DNA of 64,000 nucleotides from Pyrinomonas sp040289685 (GTDB lineage Bacteria > Acidobacteriota > Blastocatellia > Pyrinomonadales > Pyrinomonadaceae). The notes below the pieces were generated by a model. That model ran no database searches. It was not told where the DNA came from and worked only from the letters and a program-made list of their open reading frames with translations. Both the position numbers and the translations under genes were made by a program. The stretch covers positions 22,436-86,435 of the forward strand of contig NZ_PSLQ01000005.1 of NCBI RefSeq assembly GCF_040289685.1, read 5' to 3'. Each line of letters begins with the position of its first letter. Within the stretch, counting starts at the first letter, position 1. Shown piece by piece: positions 35,523-44,445 of this stretch.

Positions 35523-36710
35523 ATGAGCGCTCTTGAGCCGAAAAAAGAGCACGTTTCGCGCAAGGCGGGCCTGTTCACCGAATCGGTCATTCGCGAGATG
35601 ACGCGCGAAGCGATCAAGTACGGCGCGATCAATCTGGCCCAAGGCTTTCCGGACTTCGCCGCGCCCGAAGAGATCAAACGGGCGGCCATCGAAGCGATTG
35701 CCGGCGACGTCAATCAGTACGCCATCACGTGGGGGGCGCAACCTTTCCGCCAAGCGATCGCTGACAAGGTTCGCTGGTCGTTGGGACTCGAAATCGATCC
35801 TGAAACGGAGATCACCGTTACGTGTGGTTCGACCGAAGGGATGATCGCGGCGATGCTGGCGACGGTCGATCCCGATGAAGAGGTGATCATCTTCGAGCCG
35901 TTCTATGAAAACTACGCGCCGGATGCGATCATTTCGGGGGCGCGTCCGCGCTACGTGCCGCTTCATCCGCCGCGCTGGGAGTTCGATCCGGAGGAATTGC
36001 GTCGCGCCTTCAACCGTCGGACTAAAGCGATCATCCTCTGCAATCCGAACAACCCTACGGGCAAGGTCTTCACGCGCGAGGAGCTGGAGAGCATCGCCGC
36101 GTTCTGCCAAGAATACGACGCGCTCTGTTTGACTGATGAGATCTACGAGCACATCGTGTACGAGCCATGCGCGCATATCTCCATGGCGCAGATCGCTGGG
36201 ATGCGCGAGCGAACGGTGATCGTCAACTCTTTGTCGAAGACCTATTCGGTAACCGGCTGGCGCGTCGGTTACTGCATCGCGCCGCCAAAGATCACCAGCG
36301 CGATTCGCAAGGTGCACGATTTTCTCACCGTCGGTGCCGCCGCTCCATTGCAAGCGGCTGGAACGGCGGCGATGCATCTGCCGCGCGAGTACTATGCCGC
36401 GTTGCGCCGCGATTACGCGCGCCGACGTGAACTGCTGCTCGGCGCGCTCGAAGAAGCCGGCTTCGGCGTCTGGCGTCCCGACGGCGCATACTACATCATG
36501 ACCGACATCAGCCACTTTGGCTTCAGCAATGATATCGAGTTTGCGCGCGCTCTCGTGCGCGACGTGGGCGTCGCTTGCGTGCCTGGCTCCTCTTTCTACA
36601 GTCAACCTGCACGTGGAGCACAACAGGTGCGGTTCTGCTTTTGCAAAAAGGAAGAGACATTGCTCGCTGCTGCCGAGCGGTTGCATCGTTTGACGAAACG
36701 GGCGCGCTGA
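35523..36710 (+). CDS. PLP-dependent aminotransferase, class I/II
   Basis: 395 residues. Pyridoxal phosphate Lys is K239 in NSLSKTYSVTGWRVG; the cofactor-binding NPNNPTG is at 174-180 and DEIYEHIVYE follows. INLAQGFPDF near residue 36-45 is typical of the kynurenine/methionine (YbdL, MtnE-like) aminotransferase branch. Start at 35523 is backed by AGGAGAGGA eight bases upstream; the frame runs further upstream but only antisense to another gene. Amino acid substrate cannot be told by eye. Confidence 0.9.
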   Translation: MSALEPKKEHVSRKAGLFTESVIREMTREAIKYGAINLAQGFPDFAAPEEIKRAAIEAIAGDVNQYAITWGAQPFRQAIADKVRWSLGLEIDPETEITVTCGSTEGMIAAMLATVDPDEEVIIFEPFYENYAPDAIISGARPRYVPLHPPRWEFDPEELRRAFNRRTKAIILCNPNNPTGKVFTREELESIAAFCQEYDALCLTDEIYEHIVYEPCAHISMAQIAGMRERTVIVNSLSKTYSVTGWRVGYCIAPPKITSAIRKVHDFLTVGAAAPLQAAGTAAMHLPREYYAALRRDYARRRELLLGALEEAGFGVWRPDGAYYIMTDISHFGFSNDIEFARALVRDVGVACVPGSSFYSQPARGAQQVRFCFCKKEETLLAAAERLHRLTKRAR

Positions 36711-36843
36711 AAATGGCCTCCGATGGATTTCGCATAGAGCACGGGTCCGCTTTCGGATCTTGCGCTTGACGCATGGGGAATAGAGGCGCCCGATTCCGAA
36801 GAGAAGACGAGCCCTCTTCCGAAGAAAAGGATGGGTCTCCTCT

Positions 36844-38193
36844 TCAACTCTTTTTAGCGAGCGCGGCGATCACCTCTTCTGCAGCGCGCTGACCGGTCTG
36901 CAACGCCCCGTGCACGGTCGCTTCGTGTCCCGCTGTGTTCGTCGCTTCGCCAGCGAAAAAGAGCGTGTCAGCCACTGGCTGAGCCAACGCCTGCGGCGCG
37001 TAAAGCCCACCGACTCCGATGTACGAATAACTGCCGCGTGCGAACGGATCAGCGGACCAGTCGTGCCATCGAACCTCTTCGATGAGCGCTTCCATTTCGC
37101 GCCGCTCGCTGCCGAAGATACGGCACAAGGAACTTATGGCTTGCTCGACGACGTCGCCGCTAGCGAGCAACCTTTCGGCGCGGCTGCCACCTGCCCAACC
37201 GACCAGCACGGGCGTGTGCGCTGGATGCTGCGTCCACCAAGTCGGAAAAGGCTCATCTCGCGCGAAAAGAAAGCCCATCCGCTCCGTCGCTTTTCGCTGA
37301 TCATATCTTGCGCGAAGAAATTCCGGCCACCAACGACGGCGAAAGATCAGGTTGAGGCGCACGACTTGACCGACCTCGATTTTGAGCATGGCGGCCCGTT
37401 TCTCCGAAAGATCGGGAGAGAAGAGAATGGCTCCGCGGGCATCGGGCGAAGCGCGAAGGACGCCGAGCGGGATCGTCACGATGCAGGCGCGAGCGCGGAA
37501 AGTCGCGCCCGTACCATCGGCCCTTTGCGCGCAGACGCTGACCGCGCCTTGTTCCCAATAGATCCTTTCGACCACAGTGCAAAGCTCAAGGCGAACATCG
37601 CCGCTCAAACGTGCGCACAAATGTTCGATTACCTTTCCGTAGCCGTCGAGCAAACGGAAGGCGCGACCCCCTTCTGTTCGGGCGGAAGCTGCTTCGCCAC
37701 GAACCAAGGCTTGCGCGCTGATGCGTTCGGCCCGCGCTGCATGAAAACCTTCGACATAGCGCGTCGCTGCCGCGCGCATTTCAGCGAAACGTTCTTCGGC
37801 GAAATAAACATCGAGCAGCTTCTGAAAAGGGACGTCCGGTTGGTCCGGCGGCGGCGCGTGTTCGAGAATCAGGTTCATGCTTGCGCCCACGCGCGCGAAT
37901 TCGCTGCATGGCGCGAGCTTGCCATCTTGGGCGCACCAGCTCACGCCGCGCGCCTCAGCAATGCGCAGCTTGGTCGTTTGCACGATGGACCACAGTTCAG
38001 GCGGGCGTCCGTGAATGAACTCCGCGCCCAATTCAATTGGCACGCTCGCGGGCGAACCGGTCGTGTACACACGTCCGCCAATGCGTTCGCGCGCTTCGAT
38101 GATGCATGTGCGACGTCCCGCTTCGCCGATCCTTTCTGCTGCCGCTAATCCAGCGATTCCAGCGCCGATAACAATTACGTCGAATTCCAACAT
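36844..38193 (-). CDS. Flavin amine oxidase family protein
   Basis: About 449 residues. Dinucleotide motif DVIVIGAGIAGLAAAERI at the start, ARERIGGRVYT, and the family-typical C-terminal FAD segment TLFFAGEATNTAGHEATVHGA. PIELGAEFIHG and GVGGLYAPQ match monoamine/polyamine oxidase-like proteins. Oxidises an amine or, in some members, another substrate with O2. The ATG at 38193 starts the fold; the longer frame is discarded. Convergent with the aminotransferase, with 133 unremarkable bases between. Confidence 0.88.
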   Translation of the reverse strand: MLEFDVIVIGAGIAGLAAAERIGEAGRRTCIIEARERIGGRVYTTGSPASVPIELGAEFIHGRPPELWSIVQTTKLRIAEARGVSWCAQDGKLAPCSEFARVGASMNLILEHAPPPDQPDVPFQKLLDVYFAEERFAEMRAAATRYVEGFHAARAERISAQALVRGEAASARTEGGRAFRLLDGYGKVIEHLCARLSGDVRLELCTVVERIYWEQGAVSVCAQRADGTGATFRARACIVTIPLGVLRASPDARGAILFSPDLSEKRAAMLKIEVGQVVRLNLIFRRRWWPEFLRARYDQRKATERMGFLFARDEPFPTWWTQHPAHTPVLVGWAGGSRAERLLASGDVVEQAISSLCRIFGSERREMEALIEEVRWHDWSADPFARGSYSYIGVGGLYAPQALAQPVADTLFFAGEATNTAGHEATVHGALQTGQRAAEEVIAALAKKS

Positions 38194-38386
38194 ACGCCGA
38201 GCATCAAGTATAAGATGAACGCCGGGAACAGCCGCAATCGCTGCGCAGTTTTTGCTCCTCTTCGCGTGCCGAGCGGCGCACGAAGCCGAGCCGGCGCGAA
38301 ACTCGCCTTGCTCCACTTCGCGTGCGGTGTTGAGATGTGGTAGATAAACTTTCGGGGCGTTTCTTCAAGCGATTGCAGGTGAACAG

Positions 38387-39127
38387 ATGGAATCGAACGG
38401 ATTGGACGTGCTGGCGATCTTTTCGCATCCGGATGATGCCGAGTTGAGCGTCGCCGGAACATTGCTGAAGTTGAAATCTCTTGGCTACCGCACGGGCATC
38501 GTTGATATGACGCGCGGCGAGATGGGCACGCGCGGGACGCCCGAAGTGCGAGCCGAGGAAGCGCGCGAAGCGGCGCGCCTTCTCGGGTTGGACGTGCGCC
38601 TCAACTTGGAGTTGCCGGACGGCCACCTACACGTCACGGAAGAGGCGCGGCGCGCCGTCGTGCGCGTGTTGCGCGCTTACCGTCCGCGCGTTGTCTTCGC
38701 GCCTCATTGGGACGACCCACACCCGGACCACGCCAATACGAGCCGCATCGTGCGCGAAGCGGCGCGGTTGGCGACCATGCGCCGGTACGATGAGCATCAC
38801 GGACAGGAGACGATCAGGATGCCCGCCATCGCTCATCCGGTCCACTCACGCCGCGTCGTCCCTTCGTTCATCGTGGACGTTTCGGATTTCGTTGAGCAGA
38901 AGATGGCCGCCATTCGCGCGCATGCCTCGCAGTTCTACCGTCCGGACGCCGATGAACCGCAGACGCGCATCAGTCGCAAAGAGTTTCTCGAGCAGATCGA
39001 ATGGCGCATGCGTTACTACGGCGCGTTGATCGGCGTCGCGGCTGGCGAAGCCTTCTACGTGCACGAAGCGTTGAACGTCGATGATCCAGTGGCGTTGTTG
39101 ACGCGCCCGATGAATATCTACTCGTAG
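38387..39127 (+). CDS. bshB1: Bacillithiol biosynthesis deacetylase
   Basis: 246 residues of the PIG-L/LmbE fold. HPDDAE at 14-19 holds the zinc ligands and catalytic Asp; HPDHANTS near 107 gives the third ligand. MTRGEMGTRGTPEVRAEEA is the subgroup text of BshB1, which deacetylates N-acetylglucosaminyl-malate, the second step of bacillithiol synthesis. bshA lies 930 bases away with the nfu-like gene between them. AGGTG ribosome binding site six bases before the ATG. bshC is not in the window. Confidence 0.92.
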   Translation: MESNGLDVLAIFSHPDDAELSVAGTLLKLKSLGYRTGIVDMTRGEMGTRGTPEVRAEEAREAARLLGLDVRLNLELPDGHLHVTEEARRAVVRVLRAYRPRVVFAPHWDDPHPDHANTSRIVREAARLATMRRYDEHHGQETIRMPAIAHPVHSRRVVPSFIVDVSDFVEQKMAAIRAHASQFYRPDADEPQTRISRKEFLEQIEWRMRYYGALIGVAAGEAFYVHEALNVDDPVALLTRPMNIYS

Positions 39128-39212
39128 GTTCGAGCGACCGCGAGACAGAGCGCAAGCAAGGGCTGGTCCTGCCGCTCCAAAGCGCAGCTTGGCATAGGCG
39201 GTCCGGTGACCT

Positions 39213-39758
39213 TTAGATGGCGATCACTTCCAAATCCGGATCTACTTCGCGCTGCAGTATCCCCTCGATGGCCATGAGCGTGCCCGTCACTGAAGCTGGG
39301 CAACTGCCACACGCGCCTTGGTAGTGAACGGTCAACGTGTTTCCATCGAGACCGACCACTTCAAGCCAACCACCGTCGCCGACTAGTGCGGGACGTATGC
39401 GTTCGTCGAGGATCTTGTTGATCTGTTGCAGACGAGGATCGTCGCTCGCCGCCGCTTCGATCATCGCCTTGGGCGTTGAGACTTGCTCGCCGAGCGGTGC
39501 CGCAGCGCGAATGGGTTCGGCGAGTTTCGGCAAAAGCTCGTCCCAATCAACCTCGTCGTCCTTTTCGACCGTGATCATGCGGTCCATGTAGAAGACCGAC
39601 ACGACGTGGCCGATGTCGAACAACCTTTTGGCGAGCGGGTCGTTCGCGGCCTCGTCCGCGTTCTGGAAAGAGCGTGGCGCGTTAGACACCGGCTCGCGCA
39701 GCACGAACTTGACTGCATTTGGGTTGGGCGTCTCTTGAATGTCGGCTATCTTCGGCAT
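39213..39758 (-). CDS. Nfu-type iron-sulfur carrier protein
   Basis: 181 residues: an Nfu N-terminal domain (residues about 3-85; ETPNPNAVKFVL, with FVDIGHVVSVFYMDRMITVEK-like text) and a C-terminal NifU-like domain (about 108-180) with the cluster-binding C-x-x-C in GACGSCPAS. Binds and hands over [4Fe-4S] clusters in the cytoplasm. Start backed by AGGAGCGAAAG. It lies between bshB1 (convergent) and bshA (divergent), a location that fits the known partial overlap of bacillithiol and Fe-S carriers in Firmicutes. Confidence 0.9.
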   Translation of the reverse strand: MPKIADIQETPNPNAVKFVLREPVSNAPRSFQNADEAANDPLAKRLFDIGHVVSVFYMDRMITVEKDDEVDWDELLPKLAEPIRAAAPLGEQVSTPKAMIEAAASDDPRLQQINKILDERIRPALVGDGGWLEVVGLDGNTLTVHYQGACGSCPASVTGTLMAIEGILQREVDPDLEVIAI

Positions 39759-39915
39759 CTTTCGCTCCTAGGCGATTATTATACCTCTTTGGATACGAGA
39801 GCGCATGTCGCGCGGGATCGAGAAAGGCCAAAAGCCGCTGGGGCCGATTTCGGCGCCCGTCGGCTGAAAAGCTCTGGTTGCGCGGACCTTTGTCAAGTCC
39901 TTTGTGTGCATGCCC

Positions 39916-39944
39916 TTGACAAGCGTGCCCGATAGAAGTAGTTT
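39916..39944 (+). promoter_or_regulatory. Candidate promoter for bshA
   Basis: TTGACA at 39916-39921, 17 bases, then TAGTTT at 39939-39944, a weak -10. TTGTCAAG at 39890-39897 is an inverted copy of the -35 region, so an operator there is possible. Transcription would start about 10 bases before the hairpins described next. Confidence 0.35.
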
Positions 39945-39951
39945 GCAAGCA

Positions 39952-40025
39952 GTCTCGCTCACCTATCCTCTACGGGTAGGTGGGCGAGACGAGAGGCAGG
40001 CGATAGCGAGGGTCGTCTGCCTCTT
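39952..40025 (+). promoter_or_regulatory. Two consecutive strong hairpins in the bshA leader
   Basis: Hairpin 1: 39952-39968 pairs with 39974-39990 over 17 positions (two G-U) with a five-base loop. Hairpin 2: 39992-40003 pairs with 40013-40024 (12 pairs, one G-U), loop of nine bases. They are adjacent and end 30 bases before the bshA ATG, which has no ribosome binding site of its own. On the minus strand they lie in the nfu promoter region. No T-run follows hairpin 1; hairpin 2 is followed by a T-rich stretch, so attenuation is possible. Confidence 0.6.
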
Positions 40026-40054
40026 GAACTTTTCGGCGCCTCCGTGCACATGTT

Positions 40055-41188
40055 ATGAGAGTCGGCATCACGGTCTATCCGAGCTACGGTGGCAGCGGCA
40101 TCGTCGGTTCCGAACTGGGCAAAGAGCTGGCGCGGCGCGGCCACACGGTCCACTTCATCTCATCAGCGTTGCCGACGCGCTTGACCGAGCTGAACGAGAG
40201 CATCCACTTTCATGAAGTGGAGATGATGTCTTATCCGCTCTTCGAGCATCAACCTTATACGCTCGCGTTGGCGACCAAAATGGTCGAAGTGGCGGAGGCC
40301 GAACGACTTGACTTGCTGCACGTCCATTACGCCATCCCGCATTCGGTGAGCGCCATCTTAGCGCGTGAGGTCTTGCGCGCCGAGCGCCGTTTGCCCGTCA
40401 TCACGACGTTGCACGGGACTGACATCACGCTGGTCGGCGCGGATCGGTCCTATTTGCCGATCACGCGCTACTGTCTGGAAGAATCGGACGGCGTGACGGC
40501 CATTTCGGAATACTTGAAGCGCGCGACCATCGAAACTTTTGGTTTCGATCGGATCGAAGTGATCCCCAATTTCGTTTGCGGTGAGGAGTACCGTCGGCGA
40601 CCCTTTCCCGAATTGCGCGCGCAGCTTGCGCCGCGCGGCGAACATCTTCTGGTCCACGTCTCGAACTTTCGTCCCGTGAAGCGCCCAGCCGATTGCGTCG
40701 AGATATTAGCGCGCGTTTTGCTTCAAAAGCTGGCGGTGCGTCTCGTCATGGTCGGTGACGGACCTGAGCGCGCGCGCGTCGAGCATCGCGCTCGCTCCTT
40801 GGGCGTTGCCGAAGCCTGTACTTTCGTCGGCAAGCAACCGCGCATCGTTGATTACCTATCGGTTGCCGATCTGCTTCTGCTCCCATCTGAACATGAGTCC
40901 TTCGGTCTAGCGGCGCTCGAAGCGATGGCGTGTGAGGTCCCGGTCATCGCTTCGCGCACGGGCGGCGTGCCGGAAGTGGTCGTGGAAGGGGAAACCGGCT
41001 TGCTCAGCGACGTTGGCGACGTCGAGAAGATGAGCGCTGACGCAGTGGCGCTGCTGCGCGATCCGGAGAGACGGCAACAGATGGGGCGGCGCGCCCGCCA
41101 GCGCGCGCTCGAACGCTACAGCACGGATCTCATCATCCCTCGCTACATCGCTTTTTACGAGAAGGTCTTGACCGGGGGCGGTGCATGA
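40055..41188 (+). CDS. bshA: N-acetyl-alpha-D-glucosaminyl L-malate synthase
   Basis: 377 residues, GT4 glycosyltransferase. N-terminal VGITVYPSYGGSGIVGSELG is the BshA signature; HVHYAIPHS, TLHGTDITLVG and the GT4 motif LLLPSEHESFGLAALEAMA follow. Joins GlcNAc from UDP-GlcNAc to L-malate, first step of bacillithiol synthesis. Transcribed with the endonuclease III gene, whose ATG overlaps its TGA. A three-codon ATG-TTA-TGA overlaps the start at 40050-40058. No Shine-Dalgarno site; the leader hairpins may matter. Confidence 0.94.
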   Translation: MRVGITVYPSYGGSGIVGSELGKELARRGHTVHFISSALPTRLTELNESIHFHEVEMMSYPLFEHQPYTLALATKMVEVAEAERLDLLHVHYAIPHSVSAILAREVLRAERRLPVITTLHGTDITLVGADRSYLPITRYCLEESDGVTAISEYLKRATIETFGFDRIEVIPNFVCGEEYRRRPFPELRAQLAPRGEHLLVHVSNFRPVKRPADCVEILARVLLQKLAVRLVMVGDGPERARVEHRARSLGVAEACTFVGKQPRIVDYLSVADLLLLPSEHESFGLAALEAMACEVPVIASRTGGVPEVVVEGETGLLSDVGDVEKMSADAVALLRDPERRQQMGRRARQRALERYSTDLIIPRYIAFYEKVLTGGGA

Positions 41189-42033
41189 AGGGGTTGGGGG
41201 GTCGCCGAGCGCGCAAACGAGCGACGCGGCAGGTCACGTCTGGTCGCGAGCGTATTCACATCGCCGGTTCTGAATCGGCTGATGAAAGCGTCGTGGCGAG
41301 AAGCGAACGGCGACGCCAACGAGGCGGCGCGAGAAGTCGCGGCAAGAGCTTCGACGAGCACGTCGCACAAGCGTTGGAAGAAAAACCGCTTGCGCAGATC
41401 ATACGGAATCTCGAACTCGCCTTCGGCGAGCCTCAGCCTCGACAGTGGGGTGATCCGCTCGCAACGTTGATCAACGTCATACTGTCGCAAGCGACCAGCG
41501 ACACGAACAGCGACCGCGCTTTTGCCGCTTTGAAGCGGCGCTTCCCGCGTTGGGAGGATCTGCTTTCGGCTCGGCTCTCGACCATCGCCGCCGCCATTCG
41601 CATCGGCGGACTGGCCAATCAAAAAGCCGTCGTGATTCGAGACCTGCTGCGTCAGTTGAAAGAAGAGCGCGGTTCGTTAGACCTCTCTTTTCTCTGCGCC
41701 CTGCCGACGCAGGAAGCGGCGGCGTATCTAGCGCAATTTCGCGGCATCGGTCCGAAGACCATCGCTTGCACATTGCTGTTCGCCTGCGGCAAAGAGATCT
41801 TTCCCATCGACACGCACATCTTCCGCGTGCTTCGGCGCCTCGGGCTGTTGCCGGAGCGTTGCTCGCCAGCTCGCGCGCATGCTGTCATGGATCGCGTGGT
41901 CCCGTCCGGCAAGTTCTATTCGTTTCACATCAACTTGATCCGTTTAGGGCGCACCATCTGTCGCCCGCGCCAGCCACGCTGCGAGCGTTGTCCCATCGTC
42001 GAGTATTGTGATTACGGGCAGAGCAGGATTTGA
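41185..42033 (+). CDS. Endonuclease III-type DNA glycosylase
   Basis: 282 residues. Helix-hairpin-helix GIGPKTIACTLL with catalytic Lys 191, catalytic Asp 209 in PIDTHIFRV, and the [4Fe-4S] loop Cys 259, 266, 269, 275 (spacing 6-2-5, exactly that of endonuclease III). Removes damaged pyrimidines and nicks abasic sites. The first 55 residues are basic and non-homologous; a later start is possible, but the ATGA overlap with bshA supports 41185. Fe-S dependence again links this segment to nfu. Confidence 0.9.
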   Translation: MKGLGGRRARKRATRQVTSGRERIHIAGSESADESVVARSERRRQRGGARSRGKSFDEHVAQALEEKPLAQIIRNLELAFGEPQPRQWGDPLATLINVILSQATSDTNSDRAFAALKRRFPRWEDLLSARLSTIAAAIRIGGLANQKAVVIRDLLRQLKEERGSLDLSFLCALPTQEAAAYLAQFRGIGPKTIACTLLFACGKEIFPIDTHIFRVLRRLGLLPERCSPARAHAVMDRVVPSGKFYSFHINLIRLGRTICRPRQPRCERCPIVEYCDYGQSRI

Positions 42034-42254
42034 CTTCGCAAGGCTTGATCCAGTCCGAATTTCGTTCAACCTTTCCCTTGCGTCTGTCCTCTCCATGGCG
42101 ACTGAACTCGGGATCAACCTCATTCGGAAGAGGCGACCCTCAGGCTGCGAACGAGCGCGCTATTGACACCTTTCGTCTCCGTCGTGCGACAATGGCAGAA
42201 AGCGCCGTAGCTCACCCGCGCGGGCTATGGCCGATTCTCCACACAGGTGGTCCT

Positions 42255-42728
42255 ATGCCATACCTCATTGACGGAAACAACATGATGGCGCGGCGCGTCG
42301 GTTGGCACCGCAACATTCAACGGGCACGGCGTCAACTTTTGGAAGAGTTAGCTTGGTTTGCGATGACCAAAGGCGTATCGGTTTCGGTCGTCTTCGATGG
42401 TGCCCCGGATCCTTTTTTCCCCGATGGTTCGCGTTATCGCGGCATCACCGTGTTTTACGCGATGCGTTGGTCGAATGCGGATGAACGGATCAAAGCGTTG
42501 GTCGAAAGGTCTCGCGACCGACAGACGTTGATCGTCGTCACCTCGGACCGCACGCTCGCCGATTACGTTCGGCGTTGCGGCGTGCAGGTCATAAGCTGCG
42601 ACCAGTTCCGATGCAAGGTGGAAGAGCTGTCAGCTAGATCGGATGAAGACCGGCCCATCTTCAAAGTCGAAGATGATCTGGACGAATGGATGCGCTATTT
42701 CGGCGTTGGGCCAGAAGATGACCCCTAA
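42255..42728 (+). CDS. NYN domain (YacP-like) RNase-type protein
   Basis: 157 residues, PIN-like. N-terminal PYLIDGNNMM supplies the first acidic residue, SVVFDGAPDPFFPDGSRY the second, and VVTSDRTLADYVRRCGV the third, as in YacP/Rae1-like nucleases that cut mRNA or rRNA. The ATG at 42255 starts the fold directly; the frame extends to 42030 but without homology. C-terminus is acidic. Ends 40 bases before a bidirectional terminator. Confidence 0.88.
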   Translation: MPYLIDGNNMMARRVGWHRNIQRARRQLLEELAWFAMTKGVSVSVVFDGAPDPFFPDGSRYRGITVFYAMRWSNADERIKALVERSRDRQTLIVVTSDRTLADYVRRCGVQVISCDQFRCKVEELSARSDEDRPIFKVEDDLDEWMRYFGVGPEDDP

Positions 42729-42764
42729 TCCGCTCGTTCGTGCGGTTGAAATTGGCTTCTCGAT

Positions 42765-42809
42765 GAAAGTAATAAAGCCCGCTCGCGATGAGCGGGCTTT
42801 ATTACTTTC
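42765..42809. terminator. Bidirectional Rho-independent terminator
   Basis: A perfect 20-bp stem (42765-42784 with 42790-42809) and a five-base loop, with a TAATAAAG/CTTTATTA section that supplies the U-tract on either strand. Lies between the convergent NYN and fasciclin genes. Confidence 0.95.
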
Positions 42810-42825
42810 GGACCGCAAAGGAGAC

Positions 42826-43407
42826 CTAGCGCATCCTTGCAGACCTTTGTTTGCCCATCTTATTCATCTTCGGCATCAACACGGTATCAATGGCGTGAAT
42901 GACGCCGTTCGATGCCATGATGTCGGCTTGGATCACTTTGGCGTTGTCGACCATGACGGACTTCATACCGCCGCGCATGCTCGTTTTGACGCTCAGTTGC
43001 GCCCCGGCAGCAGTTGGTGCCGGCATGGTTCGCGCATCGCTGGCCGTCACTTTCATGTTGATGACGTGATAAAGGAGCACGGAACGGAGTTTGTCCGGAT
43101 TGTTCATCAACTCATCGAGTTTCTTCTTCGGAATCTTCGCAAAGGCATCATTGGTCGGAGCGAAGACGGTGAACGGCCCCGGTCCCTTCAATGTATCGAC
43201 CAAGCCCGCTTTTTGAACGAGCGAGACGAGCGTTGAAAAGCGCGGATCGCTCATCGCGACTTCGACGATGTCTTTGCTGGCCTGCATGGACATGTCATCT
43301 TGCATGCCCATCTGTCCGGACTGTTGCATGGTCTGGGCCAGCGTGGAAGCCGCAAACGCCACGCAGGCGATGGCGACGAAAGCTAGTTGCATCATTTTGG
43401 TTTTCAT
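42826..43407 (-). CDS. Exported fasciclin-domain protein
   Basis: 193 residues: signal peptide (ends near AASTLAQ), a Met/Gln-rich spacer, and one FAS1 domain (about 45-185) with PGPFTVFAPTNDAF and the H-box VLLYHVI, ending GVIHAIDTVLMP. FAS1 domains mediate adhesion. Start ATG at 43407 has GGGGGAAG upstream. It is followed by a strong terminator and lies next to sigma and anti-sigma genes, the arrangement in which SigK/RskA control fasciclin proteins in mycobacteria. Upstream at 43525 another ATG with GGAGG opens a short out-of-frame leader frame. Confidence 0.92.
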   Translation of the reverse strand: MKTKMMQLAFVAIACVAFAASTLAQTMQQSGQMGMQDDMSMQASKDIVEVAMSDPRFSTLVSLVQKAGLVDTLKGPGPFTVFAPTNDAFAKIPKKKLDELMNNPDKLRSVLLYHVINMKVTASDARTMPAPTAAGAQLSVKTSMRGGMKSVMVDNAKVIQADIMASNGVIHAIDTVLMPKMNKMGKQRSARMR

Positions 43408-43580
43408 CTTGATCTTCCCCCTCTGAGAGATTGTTTCCTGTGACCGGCCTTGCTGAGCAAACCGGGGAACCAAAATGAAGCCGCGAAAGCTTCCGGCCAG
43501 CGGTTGCCACTCTGGCCGCACTCATTTCGTTCGACCTCCTAATTTACGTATGAATGTATGCTGGCAGTTTTGCGCGAGTG

Positions 43581-44396
43581 TTAAGAAATTGTGCCGATCA
43601 GAAATTTTTCCCCGGTCGGGGCCGGCATGCCAGTGGCTGGCTCCAGCGTCACGGCGAAAACCTTGACTGCGCGTCCGGCAGATGGAACTGATCCGGCGAT
43701 CTCGGCGCGACCTCCGGCCTCGGGCCGGAAGACGTTGCCGGGGAGCGCGTTGCCTTCAGGCGTGATGTACCAGAGTTGATAAGCTTTGTCTGGCGGCGTC
43801 GGCGGAAGATCGGTGGCGAAGAGCACAGCGCGGCCAGTACGCGCGTCGTAGGCGAGTTTGGCGCGGGCTTGCGGCGCGACGTTCGTGCCGGAAAGTTCCA
43901 CGACGCGCGTGTTCGGGTCAGACAACAGTTGACGCAGTTGGCGTTCGCGCTCGAGGTTCTCTTCCAAAACTTTGATCTGCTCTTGCAACTGACGCTGAGC
44001 GCTTTCGCGACGCGCGAGTTCCTCTTTCGTCCGCTGTCGTTCTTGCCAAAGCAGAAGCAGGAGCGTGCCGAAGACGAGCAGAGCAAGCGATGCAGCAAGT
44101 AGCCCCCATCGCCACCATGGTCGCCCTTGCCTTCGGTCATTGGTTCTCGGCTCGGAAGAGATGAGCGAGAATCTTTCCCGGCGGATGCGCGCGATGATCT
44201 TTCGCCGCGCTCGTTCGGGCGGCGCCGTTGGTGGGACGAGATAGGCCAACATCGCCACTGCATCTTTGGTTTGAGCGAACTCTTCGCGACACGCGGCGCA
44301 GCTTTCAAGATGCTCTTCCAGCGCTCGACGTTGACTTTCATCGAGCTGGCCTAGCGCTTCGAGTTCGATCAATTCTGTGAATTCTTCGTGGTTCAT
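43581..44396 (-). CDS. Anti-sigma factor, RskA family
   Basis: 271 residues. N-terminal zinc-finger-like anti-sigma domain with H-x3-C-x2-C (HLESCAAC, residues about 29-36), a single membrane helix near residues 96-116, a coiled coil (about 117-160) and an extracytoplasmic RskA C-terminal domain (LPPTPPDKAYQLWYI). Holds the neighbouring sigma factor inactive until a signal releases it. It follows the sigma gene by 49 bases on the same strand. Confidence 0.9.
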   Translation of the reverse strand: MNHEEFTELIELEALGQLDESQRRALEEHLESCAACREEFAQTKDAVAMLAYLVPPTAPPERARRKIIARIRRERFSLISSEPRTNDRRQGRPWWRWGLLAASLALLVFGTLLLLLWQERQRTKEELARRESAQRQLQEQIKVLEENLERERQLRQLLSDPNTRVVELSGTNVAPQARAKLAYDARTGRAVLFATDLPPTPPDKAYQLWYITPEGNALPGNVFRPEAGGRAEIAGSVPSAGRAVKVFAVTLEPATGMPAPTGEKFLIGTIS

Positions 44397-44445
44397 TCTC
44401 TTCTTGCATGACCGTGCGATGCTCGGGGAAAGTCATCGCAACGCG

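Noticed and set aside
35433..36686. A 417-residue open frame antisense to the aminotransferase
   Set aside because: Antisense to a clear PLP enzyme, no motif.
36910..38148. A 412-residue open frame antisense to the amine oxidase
   Set aside because: Antisense shadow; no domain.
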